Notes: generated from the sequence alone by a model not told the origin. DNA of 12,034 bases from Scatosoma sp045658805 (GCA_045658805.1 JAZOVQ010000081.1:1-12034), one strand, 5' to 3'. Positions 1 through 7,400 are shown, counted from the stretch's first letter. Translations and numbers: made by a program.

Positions 1-120
1 ACTCCCTCGAAAAAGCCCGAAAAAACCAAAAAACTTAAAAACCCGCTTATGGTTTTGATATTTTTCTATTTATTTTTCATATATATTATGTTATGAATAT
101 AGTTGAAAAAGCGAGGGGAG

Positions 121-153
121 AAAAAACAGCTCGGTGCAAGAAGCATCGAGCCG
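121..153 (-). terminator. Rho-independent terminator of fba
   Basis: Read on the minus strand, an 11-bp stem (arms 143-153 and 127-137, one A/C mismatch and one G/U pair) with a 5-nt loop is followed by six T (121-126). It starts 19 nt after the fba stop codon. The plus strand also has a T-rich run after the hairpin (154-168), so it may stop transcription from both sides. The remaining left-edge sequence (1-120) is AT-rich and holds no gene I can support. Confidence 0.8.
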
Positions 154-172
154 TTTGTTTTTTGTTGTTTAA

Positions 173-1111
173 TTAAAACGCTTTGCCTGCGGAGCCAAGC
201 ACGTTTACAATCTTGTGCTTAACCATTTCTTTCATCATAGCGCGTGCGTCGCCAAGGTATTGACGAGGGTCGAAGTGACCGGGGAAATCGCTGTAATGCT
301 TGCGGATAGCTGCCGTGAACGCTACGCGAAGGTCGCTGTCGATGTTGATTTTGCAAACAGCCATTTGCGCTGCTTTTCTAAGTTCGGATTCGGGAATACC
401 GATTGCGTCGGGCATGTGACCGCCGAATTGGTTAACGATTGCAACCTTGTCTTGAGGAACAGAGGAAGCGCCGTGCAATACGATGGGGAAGCCGGGCAAT
501 CTCTTACCGATTTCTTCCAAGATATCCAAACGAAGTTTGGGATCTTGACCGGGCTTGAATTTGTATGCGCCGTGGGACGTACCAATTGCAATTGCAAGCG
601 AATCGATACCCGTTTTAGCCGTGAATTCTTCTACTTCGTCGGGGGAAGTGAAGTGTGCGTGTTCAGCGGATACGTTTACGTCGTCTTCGATACCAGCAAG
701 GGTGCCGAGTTCGGCTTCAACAACAACGCCGTGGTCGTGTGCATATTCAACAACTTTTTTGGTGATAGCGATGTTTTCGTCCCAAGGATGCGAAGAAGCG
801 TCGATCATACCGGACGTGAAGCCGCCGTCGATGGATGCTTTACAAATTTCGAAATCTGCGCCGTGGTCAAGGTGCATAGCGATGGGAATATCCGTGGTTT
901 CAACCGCTGCTTGTACAAGGTGCTTCAAATATACAGGGTTAGCATATTTTCTTGCGCCTGCGGAAACTTGCAAAATAACGGGAGATTTTTCTTCGTTAGC
1001 TGCTTCCACGATCGCTTGGATCATTTCCATATTGTTTACGTTGAATGCGCCGATAGCATATTTGCCTTCGTACGCTTTTTTGAACATTTCGGTAGTAGTT
1101 ACCAAAGGCAT
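173..1111 (-). CDS. fba: Class II fructose-1,6-bisphosphate aldolase
   Basis: Cytoplasmic zinc-dependent aldolase that reversibly cleaves fructose-1,6-bisphosphate into dihydroxyacetone phosphate and glyceraldehyde-3-phosphate, in glycolysis and gluconeogenesis. The 312-residue protein has the expected family length. Visible family signatures are HLDHG (residues 80-84; catalytic Asp82, zinc ligand His83), VEAELG with Glu134, GTSHG with zinc ligand His180, LHGASS with zinc ligand His213, and the phosphate-binding NIDSDLR (256-262). The start is the ATG at 1111: GGAGG lies at 1120-1124 (minus sense), 8 nt upstream. An in-frame TTG at 1126 overlaps that ribosome binding site and would add only five residues, so it was rejected. 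It is a single-gene unit, divergent from the thioredoxin-LRR lipoprotein gene, with its own promoter and terminator. Nothing is unusual in the sequence; assignment is firm from the active-site motifs. Confidence 0.97.
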   Translation of the reverse strand: MPLVTTTEMFKKAYEGKYAIGAFNVNNMEMIQAIVEAANEEKSPVILQVSAGARKYANPVYLKHLVQAAVETTDIPIAMHLDHGADFEICKASIDGGFTSGMIDASSHPWDENIAITKKVVEYAHDHGVVVEAELGTLAGIEDDVNVSAEHAHFTSPDEVEEFTAKTGIDSLAIAIGTSHGAYKFKPGQDPKLRLDILEEIGKRLPGFPIVLHGASSVPQDKVAIVNQFGGHMPDAIGIPESELRKAAQMAVCKINIDSDLRVAFTAAIRKHYSDFPGHFDPRQYLGDARAMMKEMVKHKIVNVLGSAGKAF

Positions 1112-1145
1112 AGTAGTGTCCTCCAAATTTTTAACTTACTGACCT

Positions 1146-1175
1146 ATTATAACGCATATTTTTAAAAAAAGCAAA
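1146..1175 (-). promoter_or_regulatory. fba promoter
   Basis: On the minus strand there is a perfect TATAAT -10 box (1146-1151) with a weak TTTGCT -35 (1170-1175) at 18-nt spacing. It lies about 35 nt upstream of the fba start codon. The -35 is poor, so the assignment rests mainly on the -10 box and its position. Confidence 0.6.
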
Positions 1176-1249
1176 CAAAAGTATGGGCGAAGTTAAAAAT
1201 ATATTTTCGTTAAATTTATCAATTTTGCCGCCCATGCCGCTATCCGGTG

Positions 1250-1278
1250 TTGACAAACGGGGAAAAGTATGTTATACT
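1250..1278 (+). promoter_or_regulatory. Promoter of the thioredoxin-LRR lipoprotein gene
   Basis: Consensus TTGACA (1250-1255), 17-nt spacer and TATACT (1273-1278). Transcription should start near 1285, leaving a leader of about 20 nt. Since this promoter overlaps the upstream in-frame ATG at 1247, it decides that translation starts at 1304. Confidence 0.85.
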
Positions 1279-1303
1279 TTTTGGAAAGGGAGGATTGTAT
1301 CTT

Positions 1304-4033
1304 ATGAATAAAACGAAGAAAGTACTTATGGCTTTGCTTTGCGCCTTGACCGTATCGGCTGGCACGATGGGCTTTGCGGCGTGTGAGCTTGGCGGCGGTT
1401 CTTCCGCAAGTGAAAGTGCGCAAAACAGCGAACAAAGCGAAAGTGTAGAAACCTCGGAAACGCCTGACGGCTCCGAAAACGAAAACAGCGAAGCGGATAA
1501 TTCCGATACGGAAGCGTCCGAAAACTCGGAAAGCTCCGAAGATAGCGGCTCGGCAACGGCGTTTGAGTGGAATATTATTGTACAAAACGCGGACGAAATC
1601 GGTTTGGGCGGCGCGGTAGTTACCGTCAAGGACGGAGAGGACGTTATCGCAACCAAAAAAACAACGGATATCGGCTATGCAACTTTCCGTAATTTCGATT
1701 TTGACTTTGGCGATTATACCATTGAAGTAACGGCGCCTGCAGGGTACGAGCTTTTGGATAGCGGCGTAATTGTAATAGACGGCGAAACGGAAGGCGTATG
1801 GTCGGTGAACGTAGCGCCTACGGGGAAATTGCCTGAAGTGGGCAACGCGGCGAACAGCGATTATATTCTCGGTGACGTTATATGCGATTATACGTTGGAA
1901 ACAACCAACGCGGAAACGGTTTCCTTTGCACAGCTTTTGCAGGAAAAGGATATGATTTTGCTCAATTTCTGGGCAACTTGGTGCTTGCCTTGTAAAGCGG
2001 AATTCCCGTTTATGAACGAGGCTTATGAAATGTATCAAGACAAAGTGGCTGTGGTTACGGTGACGATCGACCCTAGCGACTCGATGGAGCAATTGAGCAA
2101 TTTTAAAGAAACCAACGGGTATTCCTTTATTTTTGCAGGCTACAATGAGGATATTGTCGGTGCGTTTGACACTTCGTCGGTGCCTCTTACCGTAATTATT
2201 GATAAAAACGGCGTAGTTTCCTATATCCATGGGGGCTCGATGACTTCGAGCGAACAGTTTACGGACATTTTCGACGTGTATACGCATGAAAAATATCAAT
2301 CCGCAATCGTGTTTGAAGACAACCCCAACTGGTCGGATTATTTACCGAAGGACGATATCGGCGGCGGCGATATTGGCGGCGACGTTGGCGGTGACGATAA
2401 CAACGATGACAACGATGACAACAATGACAATGAAAACGACGGTGACGACGATAACGACCTTCCCGTAATTATTGCGTACACTTTGGAATACGCAGACAAC
2501 GGCAACGGTTACACCGTTGTAGGCAGAGGGAATTTCCCTGGCGGCATGTTGCTTATCCCCGATACGCACGAAGGGCAGGCGGTAACGGCGGTTAGCGAGG
2601 GTGCGTTTATGGGCGCGACGGATATTTACGCCGTAGTAATTCCTGACAGCGTAACGAGCCTTGGTATGGGCGCGTTTAGCGGTTGTATCAACATTAACCG
2701 TATCGAAGTTGGTACGGGTTTGACGGAAGCTTGGAGCGCGTTTGACGGCTGCAACAAAGTGGTGGAAATTTGTGACGGCACGTACAGTAATATGTTCTTC
2801 ATGGGTGATTATTCTATGTACGGCTTAAACGCGGAAACCATTAAAAATTGCTATACGCCCGACATGGGTACAAGCGGTTTGGTGATGGACGGCAACGGGT
2901 TTGTTACCTACCAAGCGCAACCCAGCGCAATGGCGCCCGAAATGCCCGTTGACAGCACGAAATATCTTGTAAATTACGTGGGCACAAACAGCAACGCTGT
3001 TATCCCGAATGGGGTAAACAGGGTAGCCATGTACGCGTTTAGCGGTAATTCGGCAGTGCAAAGCATAGTTGTTCCCGAAATGGTTACGTATGTGGAAAAG
3101 TATGCTTTCACCAACACGTCGGTACAAACAATTAGCTTGCCTGCAAGCCTCACTACGCTTGCGAGTGACGCGCTTGACGGCTGTACGGCGTTGGCGGCGG
3201 TGGAAGTGGATGCAAACAACCCCTCTTACAGCGCAATTGACGGCAACCTTTATAACAAAGCGGGTACGACGCTCGTGCGCTATATGCCCGCGAACTCCGC
3301 AACCGAATACGTAACCCCCGACACGGTAACGGAAATCGGTTGGAAAGCGTTTAAGAATATTCAATCCTTGCAAAAAGTGACGATTGGCGCAAACGTAACG
3401 AAAGTGAACACCTATGCGTTCAATTACAATGCTTGCTTGAAAGAAGTGGTTATCCTTGGCGCGACGAGCTTTGGTACGGAAGTATTTGCAAACAGCAGTG
3501 CATTGGAAAAAGTGACGGTAGCAGGCGCGGCGGAGCTTGGCAAGGGTACGTTTAAATATTGCAAAATGTTGAAAACGGTATCTTTGGCGGACGGCGTAAC
3601 TTTTGCAGGCGGCGATTCGGACGAAACGTATATCTTTGCGGAATGTACCGCGCTTGAAGAAATCCGTATTCCTGGTTCGGTAACCCGTATTCATAAGCGC
3701 GCGTTTGAAGGCTGTACTGCGCTTAAAAAGATTGTGCTTGAAGAAGGCGTTAAATACATTTGCGAAGACGCGTTCAATAGATGTAAGAATTTCGAATTGG
3801 TTATGCCCACGACGGTTACTTGGGTACACCGTTACGGTTTAAAAGTAAGCAATTATATTACGGCAATCTATTACGCAGGCGCGGAAGCCGATCTTGACGG
3901 TATCAATTACTATTTGGGCGGCAGTATTAACGGCATCACCAACAACTGGTATTTTTACAGCGAAGAAGAGCCTACGACGGCAGGTAATTTCTGGCATTAC
4001 AACGATGGCGAAGTGGAAATTTGGTCGGTGTAA
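1304..4033 (+). CDS. Surface lipoprotein: Cna-B-like, TlpA/ResA-like thioredoxin and BspA-type LRR domains
   Basis: 909 residues. Residues 1-26 are a lipoprotein signal peptide with lipobox FAAC and lipidation site Cys27. A Ser/Glu/Asn-rich acidic linker (about 30-85) follows, then a beta-sandwich resembling Cna-B or carboxypeptidase-regulatory domains (about 88-173; AGYELLDSG, DIGYATF). Next is a TlpA/ResA-like thioredoxin domain (about 183-340) with active site WCLPC (Cys227, Cys230) and cis-proline Pro294. An Asp/Asn/Gly linker (350-386) leads to LRR_5/BspA-type repeats (about 392-870) and a Trp/Tyr-rich tail. ResA/TlpA proteins are known extracytoplasmic thiol reductases; BspA-type LRRs often mediate adhesion. 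Function here, probably redox chemistry held at the cell surface by a binding domain, is inference. Start: GGGAGG (1288-1293), 10 nt before ATG 1304; the ATG at 1247 lies upstream of the promoter's -35 box. Monocistronic. Confidence 0.9.
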   Translation: MNKTKKVLMALLCALTVSAGTMGFAACELGGGSSASESAQNSEQSESVETSETPDGSENENSEADNSDTEASENSESSEDSGSATAFEWNIIVQNADEIGLGGAVVTVKDGEDVIATKKTTDIGYATFRNFDFDFGDYTIEVTAPAGYELLDSGVIVIDGETEGVWSVNVAPTGKLPEVGNAANSDYILGDVICDYTLETTNAETVSFAQLLQEKDMILLNFWATWCLPCKAEFPFMNEAYEMYQDKVAVVTVTIDPSDSMEQLSNFKETNGYSFIFAGYNEDIVGAFDTSSVPLTVIIDKNGVVSYIHGGSMTSSEQFTDIFDVYTHEKYQSAIVFEDNPNWSDYLPKDDIGGGDIGGDVGGDDNNDDNDDNNDNENDGDDDNDLPVIIAYTLEYADNGNGYTVVGRGNFPGGMLLIPDTHEGQAVTAVSEGAFMGATDIYAVVIPDSVTSLGMGAFSGCININRIEVGTGLTEAWSAFDGCNKVVEICDGTYSNMFFMGDYSMYGLNAETIKNCYTPDMGTSGLVMDGNGFVTYQAQPSAMAPEMPVDSTKYLVNYVGTNSNAVIPNGVNRVAMYAFSGNSAVQSIVVPEMVTYVEKYAFTNTSVQTISLPASLTTLASDALDGCTALAAVEVDANNPSYSAIDGNLYNKAGTTLVRYMPANSATEYVTPDTVTEIGWKAFKNIQSLQKVTIGANVTKVNTYAFNYNACLKEVVILGATSFGTEVFANSSALEKVTVAGAAELGKGTFKYCKMLKTVSLADGVTFAGGDSDETYIFAECTALEEIRIPGSVTRIHKRAFEGCTALKKIVLEEGVKYICEDAFNRCKNFELVMPTTVTWVHRYGLKVSNYITAIYYAGAEADLDGINYYLGGSINGITNNWYFYSEEEPTTAGNFWHYNDGEVEIWSV

Positions 4034-4067
4034 CGCAAGCATGGAAAGCGATTAAAAATTGAAAAAT

Positions 4068-4101
4068 GGGCGGCGGCGAAAGCTACCGCCCAAATTTTTT
4101 T
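4068..4101 (+). terminator. Terminator of the thioredoxin-LRR lipoprotein gene
   Basis: A GC-rich 10-bp stem (4068-4077 with 4082-4091, one C/A mismatch and one G/U pair) is capped by a GAAA tetraloop and followed by AAA and seven T (4095-4101). It begins 35 nt after the stop codon. Confidence 0.9.
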
Positions 4102-4148
4102 GGCGACAAGGGCAAAAAAAGTAAAAAAAATGTGGAAAACTCGCTATG

Positions 4149-4170
4149 TATATAATAAAATTATTATATA
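4149..4170. repeat. AT-only perfect palindrome upstream of a promoter
   Basis: Arms 4149-4158 and 4161-4170 are perfect 10-bp reverse complements separated by two A, all A/T. It ends 15 bp before the -35 box of the Cys-repeat protein gene, a position suited to an operator, an UP-like element or a melting-prone site. No known operator consensus is recognised. Confidence 0.55.
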
Positions 4171-4185
4171 TTTTGTTTGAAATAC

Positions 4186-4215
4186 TTGACGAGCGCAGGT
4201 TTTATGTGTTAAAAT
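4186..4215 (+). promoter_or_regulatory. Promoter of the Cys-repeat protein gene
   Basis: TTGACG (4186-4191), 18-nt spacer and TAAAAT (4210-4215). The expected start near 4222 gives a leader of about 45 nt carrying GGAGG at 4256-4260. Confidence 0.7.
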
Positions 4216-4266
4216 AAATGCGTGCACGGTGTGGACCGATGAACTAATCTATTTTGGAGGAATGTT

Positions 4267-6555
4267 ATGAAGAGATCGAACAAGGTTTTAACAATTTTGT
4301 TGACCTGTATATTAATCATAGCATTGGCAGTGGGTATTCCTCTTGCGTTCTATCTATTGAGCGACGATCAGGACACCTACGAAGAACCTATTCACGAATG
4401 CAGTTTCGTAGAAGATGCAAGCAGATATCAAGCTCCTAGCTGTTTAGAATTTGGACAGCGCGTAGAGGTTTGTACCTGCGGTGCAGAAAAAATCACCCAG
4501 CTTGATGCGCTTGGCCACGATTACGTGGAACACGAAGCGCAAGCCGCAACTTGTACGGAAGCGGGCTGGGCTGCATATAAGGAATGTTCTCGTTGCCATG
4601 ATACCAACAAAGTAGAACTTGCGGCAATCGGTCACGAAATGACGATTTTGGTAGACGCACAAGCGCCTACGTGTACGAGCGTTGGTTGGAATGCGTACGC
4701 TAAATGTACCCGTTGTGATCATGATACGAAAGAAGAAATTTCGGCGCTCGGACATACGTATGAACATTTCACTGGTCTTCCGGCAACGTGTACGACGGAC
4801 GGTTACACCGATTATAAAACGTGTAGCGTGTGCGGCGTAAGCGACAGACAAGAAATTGCAGCGTTCGGACATAGCCCCGTTCAACAAGCGAGCACGGCTC
4901 CTACCTGTCAAGCGGCTGGTATTCAAGGCGCAATCGTTTGCGATACTTGTGAAGTAACGCTTGAGAAAGCAATTCGACTTCCCCAACTTGATTGCCGTGT
5001 AGAAGTGTACAACATTGCGGCAACCTGTACGACGGACGGCTACATTGGCAGACAAGTTTGCGTAATGTGTAAGGAAATCAAGGCGGAAGGCACGAAGGTA
5101 GATAAGCTTAACCACCCTGCAGAATACATTGAAACGATTCCCGGCAAAGCGGCAACGTGCGATGCTCCCGGTATGACGGAAGGTAAGTATTGTAAGCTTT
5201 GCGGCGAAATGACTCAAGATAGAGAATTGATTACTCAATTGAACCACACCGAAGTAATCCTCCCTCGCGTTGAAGCAACCTGTTCGAGCACTGGTTTGAC
5301 GGCAGGCAAATATTGCTCCGACTGCGGTAAGATTTTGGAAAGACAAGAAACGATCGAACTTGTTGACCACACCGAAATCGTTATCCCTGGTAAAACGCCT
5401 ACCTGCTCTCGCGTGGGCTATACCGAAAGTAAATATTGCACGGTTTGTGCAACTGTAACCTATCCCAGAGTAGAAATTCCTGCGTTGGCTCACCCCAACA
5501 ATACGGATATTGATAAGTGGCTTAACGGCAACTACGTTGAAGTAGACGAATTTGGCAACACTTGGTATATTACCTTTGACGGCTTGCGTCTTAACAACGT
5601 GAAGCTTGTTGCTGGAACGGAAGCAACCTGTACGGAGAACGGCTTTACCGCTAGTGCATTCTGTACCGATTGCGGTGAAACCTTGAAAGCATCCACGACG
5701 ACGTCGAAAAAAGCGCACAATAGAAACGGCATTATCCCCGCAGTTGCGGCAACCTGCTCCACCATTGGTTGGACGGAAGGTATCTATTGTACCGATTGCG
5801 GCTTTATCCATAAGACGCAAGAAATGATTAAAACGACGGCGCACACCTACGTAACCATTCCTGCGGTAGAACCTACTTGCTCGGAAACGGGTTGGACGGA
5901 AGGTAAGAAATGTTCGGCATGTAACATGATTGTACAAGAACCCGCAGTTATCCCTGCAACGGGTAGCCATACGACGGAACTCGTTCCTGGAACGCAAGCA
6001 ACCTGTATGACGGCAGGCGTTGGCGACAGCTATCAATGTTCTCACTGTGGAACCTTGTTGATTTCCGGTGCGATAATCCCTGCACTTGGACATACGTTTG
6101 AAGACTTCGATTGTATCCGTTGCGACGCGCAAAGAACGGAAACCAGCGCAGGCTTGGCGTATACTTTGTCGGCTGATGAAAGCTATTATATCGTAACGGG
6201 TATCGGTACGTGTGCGGATGCTGACGTTTGGATTCCTGCAACCCACGACGCAAAACCTGTAAAAGAAATTGCGGCAAACGCATTTAAGAGCAACGTACAA
6301 ATCGTTCGTATCCGTATTTCGGAAGGCATTGAAAAGATTGGCGAAAGCGCATTTGACGGCTGTGACAGCCTTGTCAAAGTAGAGCTTCCTGCAAGCCTTA
6401 CGGAAATTGGTGTTGCGGCATTCTTCAACTGCGAAGCGGTTGCTGAAATGACGTACGAAGGTACGGCGGCGCAATGGGCAATCGTTTCACTCGGCGCGGA
6501 TTGGAATTTTGCCGTTCGTGTTACGGTAACTTGCAAAGGCGTAGCAGGCATTTAA
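4267..6555 (+). CDS. Membrane-anchored surface protein with twelve C-x10-C-x2-C repeats and a C-terminal LRR module
   Basis: 762 residues. Lys/Arg at residues 2-6 and a hydrophobic stretch (7-31) without a clear cleavage site suggest an N-terminal membrane anchor with the rest outside. From residue 43 to about 625 there are twelve full repeats of roughly 40 residues, plus degenerate copies at both ends. Every full repeat has C-x10-C-x2-C followed 12-15 residues later by His (Asp in the fourth). Typical segments read ATCTEAGW and KECSRC, ending in GH. The ninth repeat carries a Trp/Tyr-containing insertion (about 414-447). Residues 630-762 form a short LRR_5/BspA-like module. Such repeats are familiar in clostridial surface proteins, but I know no proven function. 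A C3H metal site per repeat, or a disulfide-linked rod, is inference. Start: GGAGG 6 nt before ATG. The preceding gene encodes an extracellular thioredoxin lipoprotein, but each has its own promoter and terminator. Confidence 0.88.
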   Translation: MKRSNKVLTILLTCILIIALAVGIPLAFYLLSDDQDTYEEPIHECSFVEDASRYQAPSCLEFGQRVEVCTCGAEKITQLDALGHDYVEHEAQAATCTEAGWAAYKECSRCHDTNKVELAAIGHEMTILVDAQAPTCTSVGWNAYAKCTRCDHDTKEEISALGHTYEHFTGLPATCTTDGYTDYKTCSVCGVSDRQEIAAFGHSPVQQASTAPTCQAAGIQGAIVCDTCEVTLEKAIRLPQLDCRVEVYNIAATCTTDGYIGRQVCVMCKEIKAEGTKVDKLNHPAEYIETIPGKAATCDAPGMTEGKYCKLCGEMTQDRELITQLNHTEVILPRVEATCSSTGLTAGKYCSDCGKILERQETIELVDHTEIVIPGKTPTCSRVGYTESKYCTVCATVTYPRVEIPALAHPNNTDIDKWLNGNYVEVDEFGNTWYITFDGLRLNNVKLVAGTEATCTENGFTASAFCTDCGETLKASTTTSKKAHNRNGIIPAVAATCSTIGWTEGIYCTDCGFIHKTQEMIKTTAHTYVTIPAVEPTCSETGWTEGKKCSACNMIVQEPAVIPATGSHTTELVPGTQATCMTAGVGDSYQCSHCGTLLISGAIIPALGHTFEDFDCIRCDAQRTETSAGLAYTLSADESYYIVTGIGTCADADVWIPATHDAKPVKEIAANAFKSNVQIVRIRISEGIEKIGESAFDGCDSLVKVELPASLTEIGVAAFFNCEAVAEMTYEGTAAQWAIVSLGADWNFAVRVTVTCKGVAGI

Positions 6556-6576
6556 AACCAAATAAAAATAAAAAAG

Positions 6577-6609
6577 GCGTTTCTTGCAAGTGAGCAGGGA
6601 ACGCTTTTT
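6577..6609 (+). terminator. Terminator of the Cys-repeat protein gene
   Basis: An 11-bp stem (6577-6587 with 6594-6604, two G/U pairs) with a 6-nt loop is followed by five T (6605-6609), 21 nt after the stop codon. Confidence 0.88.
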
Positions 6610-6659
6610 GTTTACCCCAACGAAAACCGCCGAAGGGGAAATGTATACATTAATATATA

Positions 6660-6694
6660 ATACACGTATACACGTGCGTGCGCGCGTGCGTGTA
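6660..6694. other. 35-nt perfect alternating purine-pyrimidine tract (Z-DNA-prone)
   Basis: Every base from 6660 to 6694 alternates purine and pyrimidine, with a CG/TG-rich core (6673-6692) including GCGCGCGTGCG. Such tracts are the classical substrate for left-handed Z-DNA under negative supercoiling. It sits in a 359-bp gene-free stretch (6610-6968), about 110 bp upstream of the rplM -35 box. A perfect 10-bp palindrome (atgtatacat, 6641-6650) lies just before it. Confidence 0.7.
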
Positions 6695-6751
6695 AAAATG
6701 CGTTGAAATCCTTGAAAAATAAGGAAAAAACGGCAATGAGAAGAAAAAGCG

Positions 6752-6788
6752 AAAAAAATTTCAAAAAAAATTAAAAAAAATTGAAAAA
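6752..6788. other. Helically phased A-tracts upstream of the rplM promoter
   Basis: A-tracts of 7, 8, 8 and 5 nt begin at 6752, 6763, 6773 and 6784, i.e. every 10-11 bp, in phase with the DNA helix. This predicts intrinsic curvature. The last tract ends 16 bp before the -35 box, so it may also act as an UP element binding the RNA polymerase alpha C-terminal domain. Confidence 0.65.
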
Positions 6789-6804
6789 GTCGGCTCAAAA
6801 CAGC

Positions 6805-6833
6805 TTGACTTAAATTTCGTTTCATAATACAAT
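6805..6833 (+). promoter_or_regulatory. rplM-rpsI promoter
   Basis: TTGACT (6805-6810), 17-nt spacer and TACAAT (6828-6833), preceded by phased A-tracts. The predicted start near 6840 leaves a leader of about 129 nt before rplM. Confidence 0.8.
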
Positions 6834-6839
6834 AAATAA

Positions 6840-6968
6840 GCAAGCTTCGGGAAGCGCTTGAAAAACCCGTTTTTCCCCGTTAGTTGAACGGATTTGTGAG
6901 AGAAGCCCTCAAGCGACGCATACAATCAAAAAAGAAAAAAATATACACAAAATAAGGAGTAACATATT
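6840..6968 (+). promoter_or_regulatory. Structured 5' leader of rplM-rpsI, candidate ribosomal-protein autoregulatory leader
   Basis: The transcribed leader can form a hairpin CCGTT/AACGG (6877-6881 with 6887-6891) enclosed by a 7-bp long-range helix (6855-6861 with 6909-6915). The 5' arm of that helix can instead pair locally (CAAGC 6841-6845 with GCTTG 6856-6860), so two folds compete. L13 is known to have a leader element (the Rfam L13 leader family) in Bacilli and relatives; I cannot confirm membership by eye. A purine-rich stretch and AAGGAG (6954-6959) follow. Confidence 0.45.
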
Positions 6969-7400
6969 ATGAAAACCTATATGGCGCATGCCGAAACGGT
7001 TGAAAGAAAGTGGTACGTTGTAGACGCAGCAGGCGTTCCTCTTGGACGTGTTGCTAGCAAAGTCGCATCCGTACTTCGCGGTAAAAATAAACCCACCTTT
7101 ACTCCCAACGTAGATACCGGCGATTTCGTAATCGTAATCAACACCGATAAGGCGGTGCTTACTGGTAAGAAGTTGGAAAACAAATTCTACAGATACCACA
7201 CCGGTTATATCGGCGGTCTTAAAGAAATTTCCTACAAGAAAATGATGGAAGAAAAGAGTGACCTTGCTGTATACGAAGCGGTAAGAGGTATGTTGCCTAA
7301 GAACAGCCTTGGCAGAGCTATGCTTAAAAAGCTCAAGGTTTACAAGGGTGCTGAGCACAACCACGCTGCTCAAAAACCCGAAGTACTCAAACTTGACTAA
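6969..7400 (+). CDS. rplM: 50S ribosomal protein L13
   Basis: 143-residue component of the large ribosomal subunit, an early-assembling 23S rRNA binder. Family features are clear: WYVVDA near residue 15, PLGRVAS, then FYRYHTGYIGGL, and near the C-terminus RGMLPKNSLGR and LKVYKG followed by HAAQKPE. Length is typical. The ATG is preceded by AAGGAG (6954-6959) at 9-nt spacing. It is first gene of the conserved rplM-rpsI operon; rpsI starts 14 nt after its stop. No truncation or unusual residue seen. Confidence 0.98.
   Translation: MKTYMAHAETVERKWYVVDAAGVPLGRVASKVASVLRGKNKPTFTPNVDTGDFVIVINTDKAVLTGKKLENKFYRYHTGYIGGLKEISYKKMMEEKSDLAVYEAVRGMLPKNSLGRAMLKKLKVYKGAEHNHAAQKPEVLKLD

Noticed and set aside
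1..112. Possible promoter or terminator at the left edge (TTGATA at 55-60, weak hairpin AAAACC/GGTTTT near 38-57)
   Set aside because: No -10 box occurs at acceptable spacing, the hairpin is short and AT-rich, and the neighbouring gene is outside the window.
215..1165. Long open frames on the plus strand opposite fba
   Set aside because: They are mirror frames of a firmly identified aldolase gene, with no family features or ribosome binding site.
1247..1303. N-terminal extension of the thioredoxin-LRR lipoprotein from the in-frame ATG at 1247
   Set aside because: It lies upstream of the TTGACA -35 box, so it would not be transcribed from that promoter. Starting at 1304 gives a proper signal peptide and a good ribosome binding site.
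4306..6120. CRISPR-like reading of the regularly spaced repeats around 4300-6100
   Set aside because: The periodicity (about 120 bp) is protein-level repetition in a single reading frame with diverged DNA; there are no identical short repeats with unique spacers and no cas genes.
4444..6474. 676-codon open frame on the minus strand opposite the Cys-repeat protein gene
   Set aside because: The translation is Arg/Cys/Phe-rich without domain features, as expected for the complement of a biased repetitive gene; no start signals or terminator fit it.
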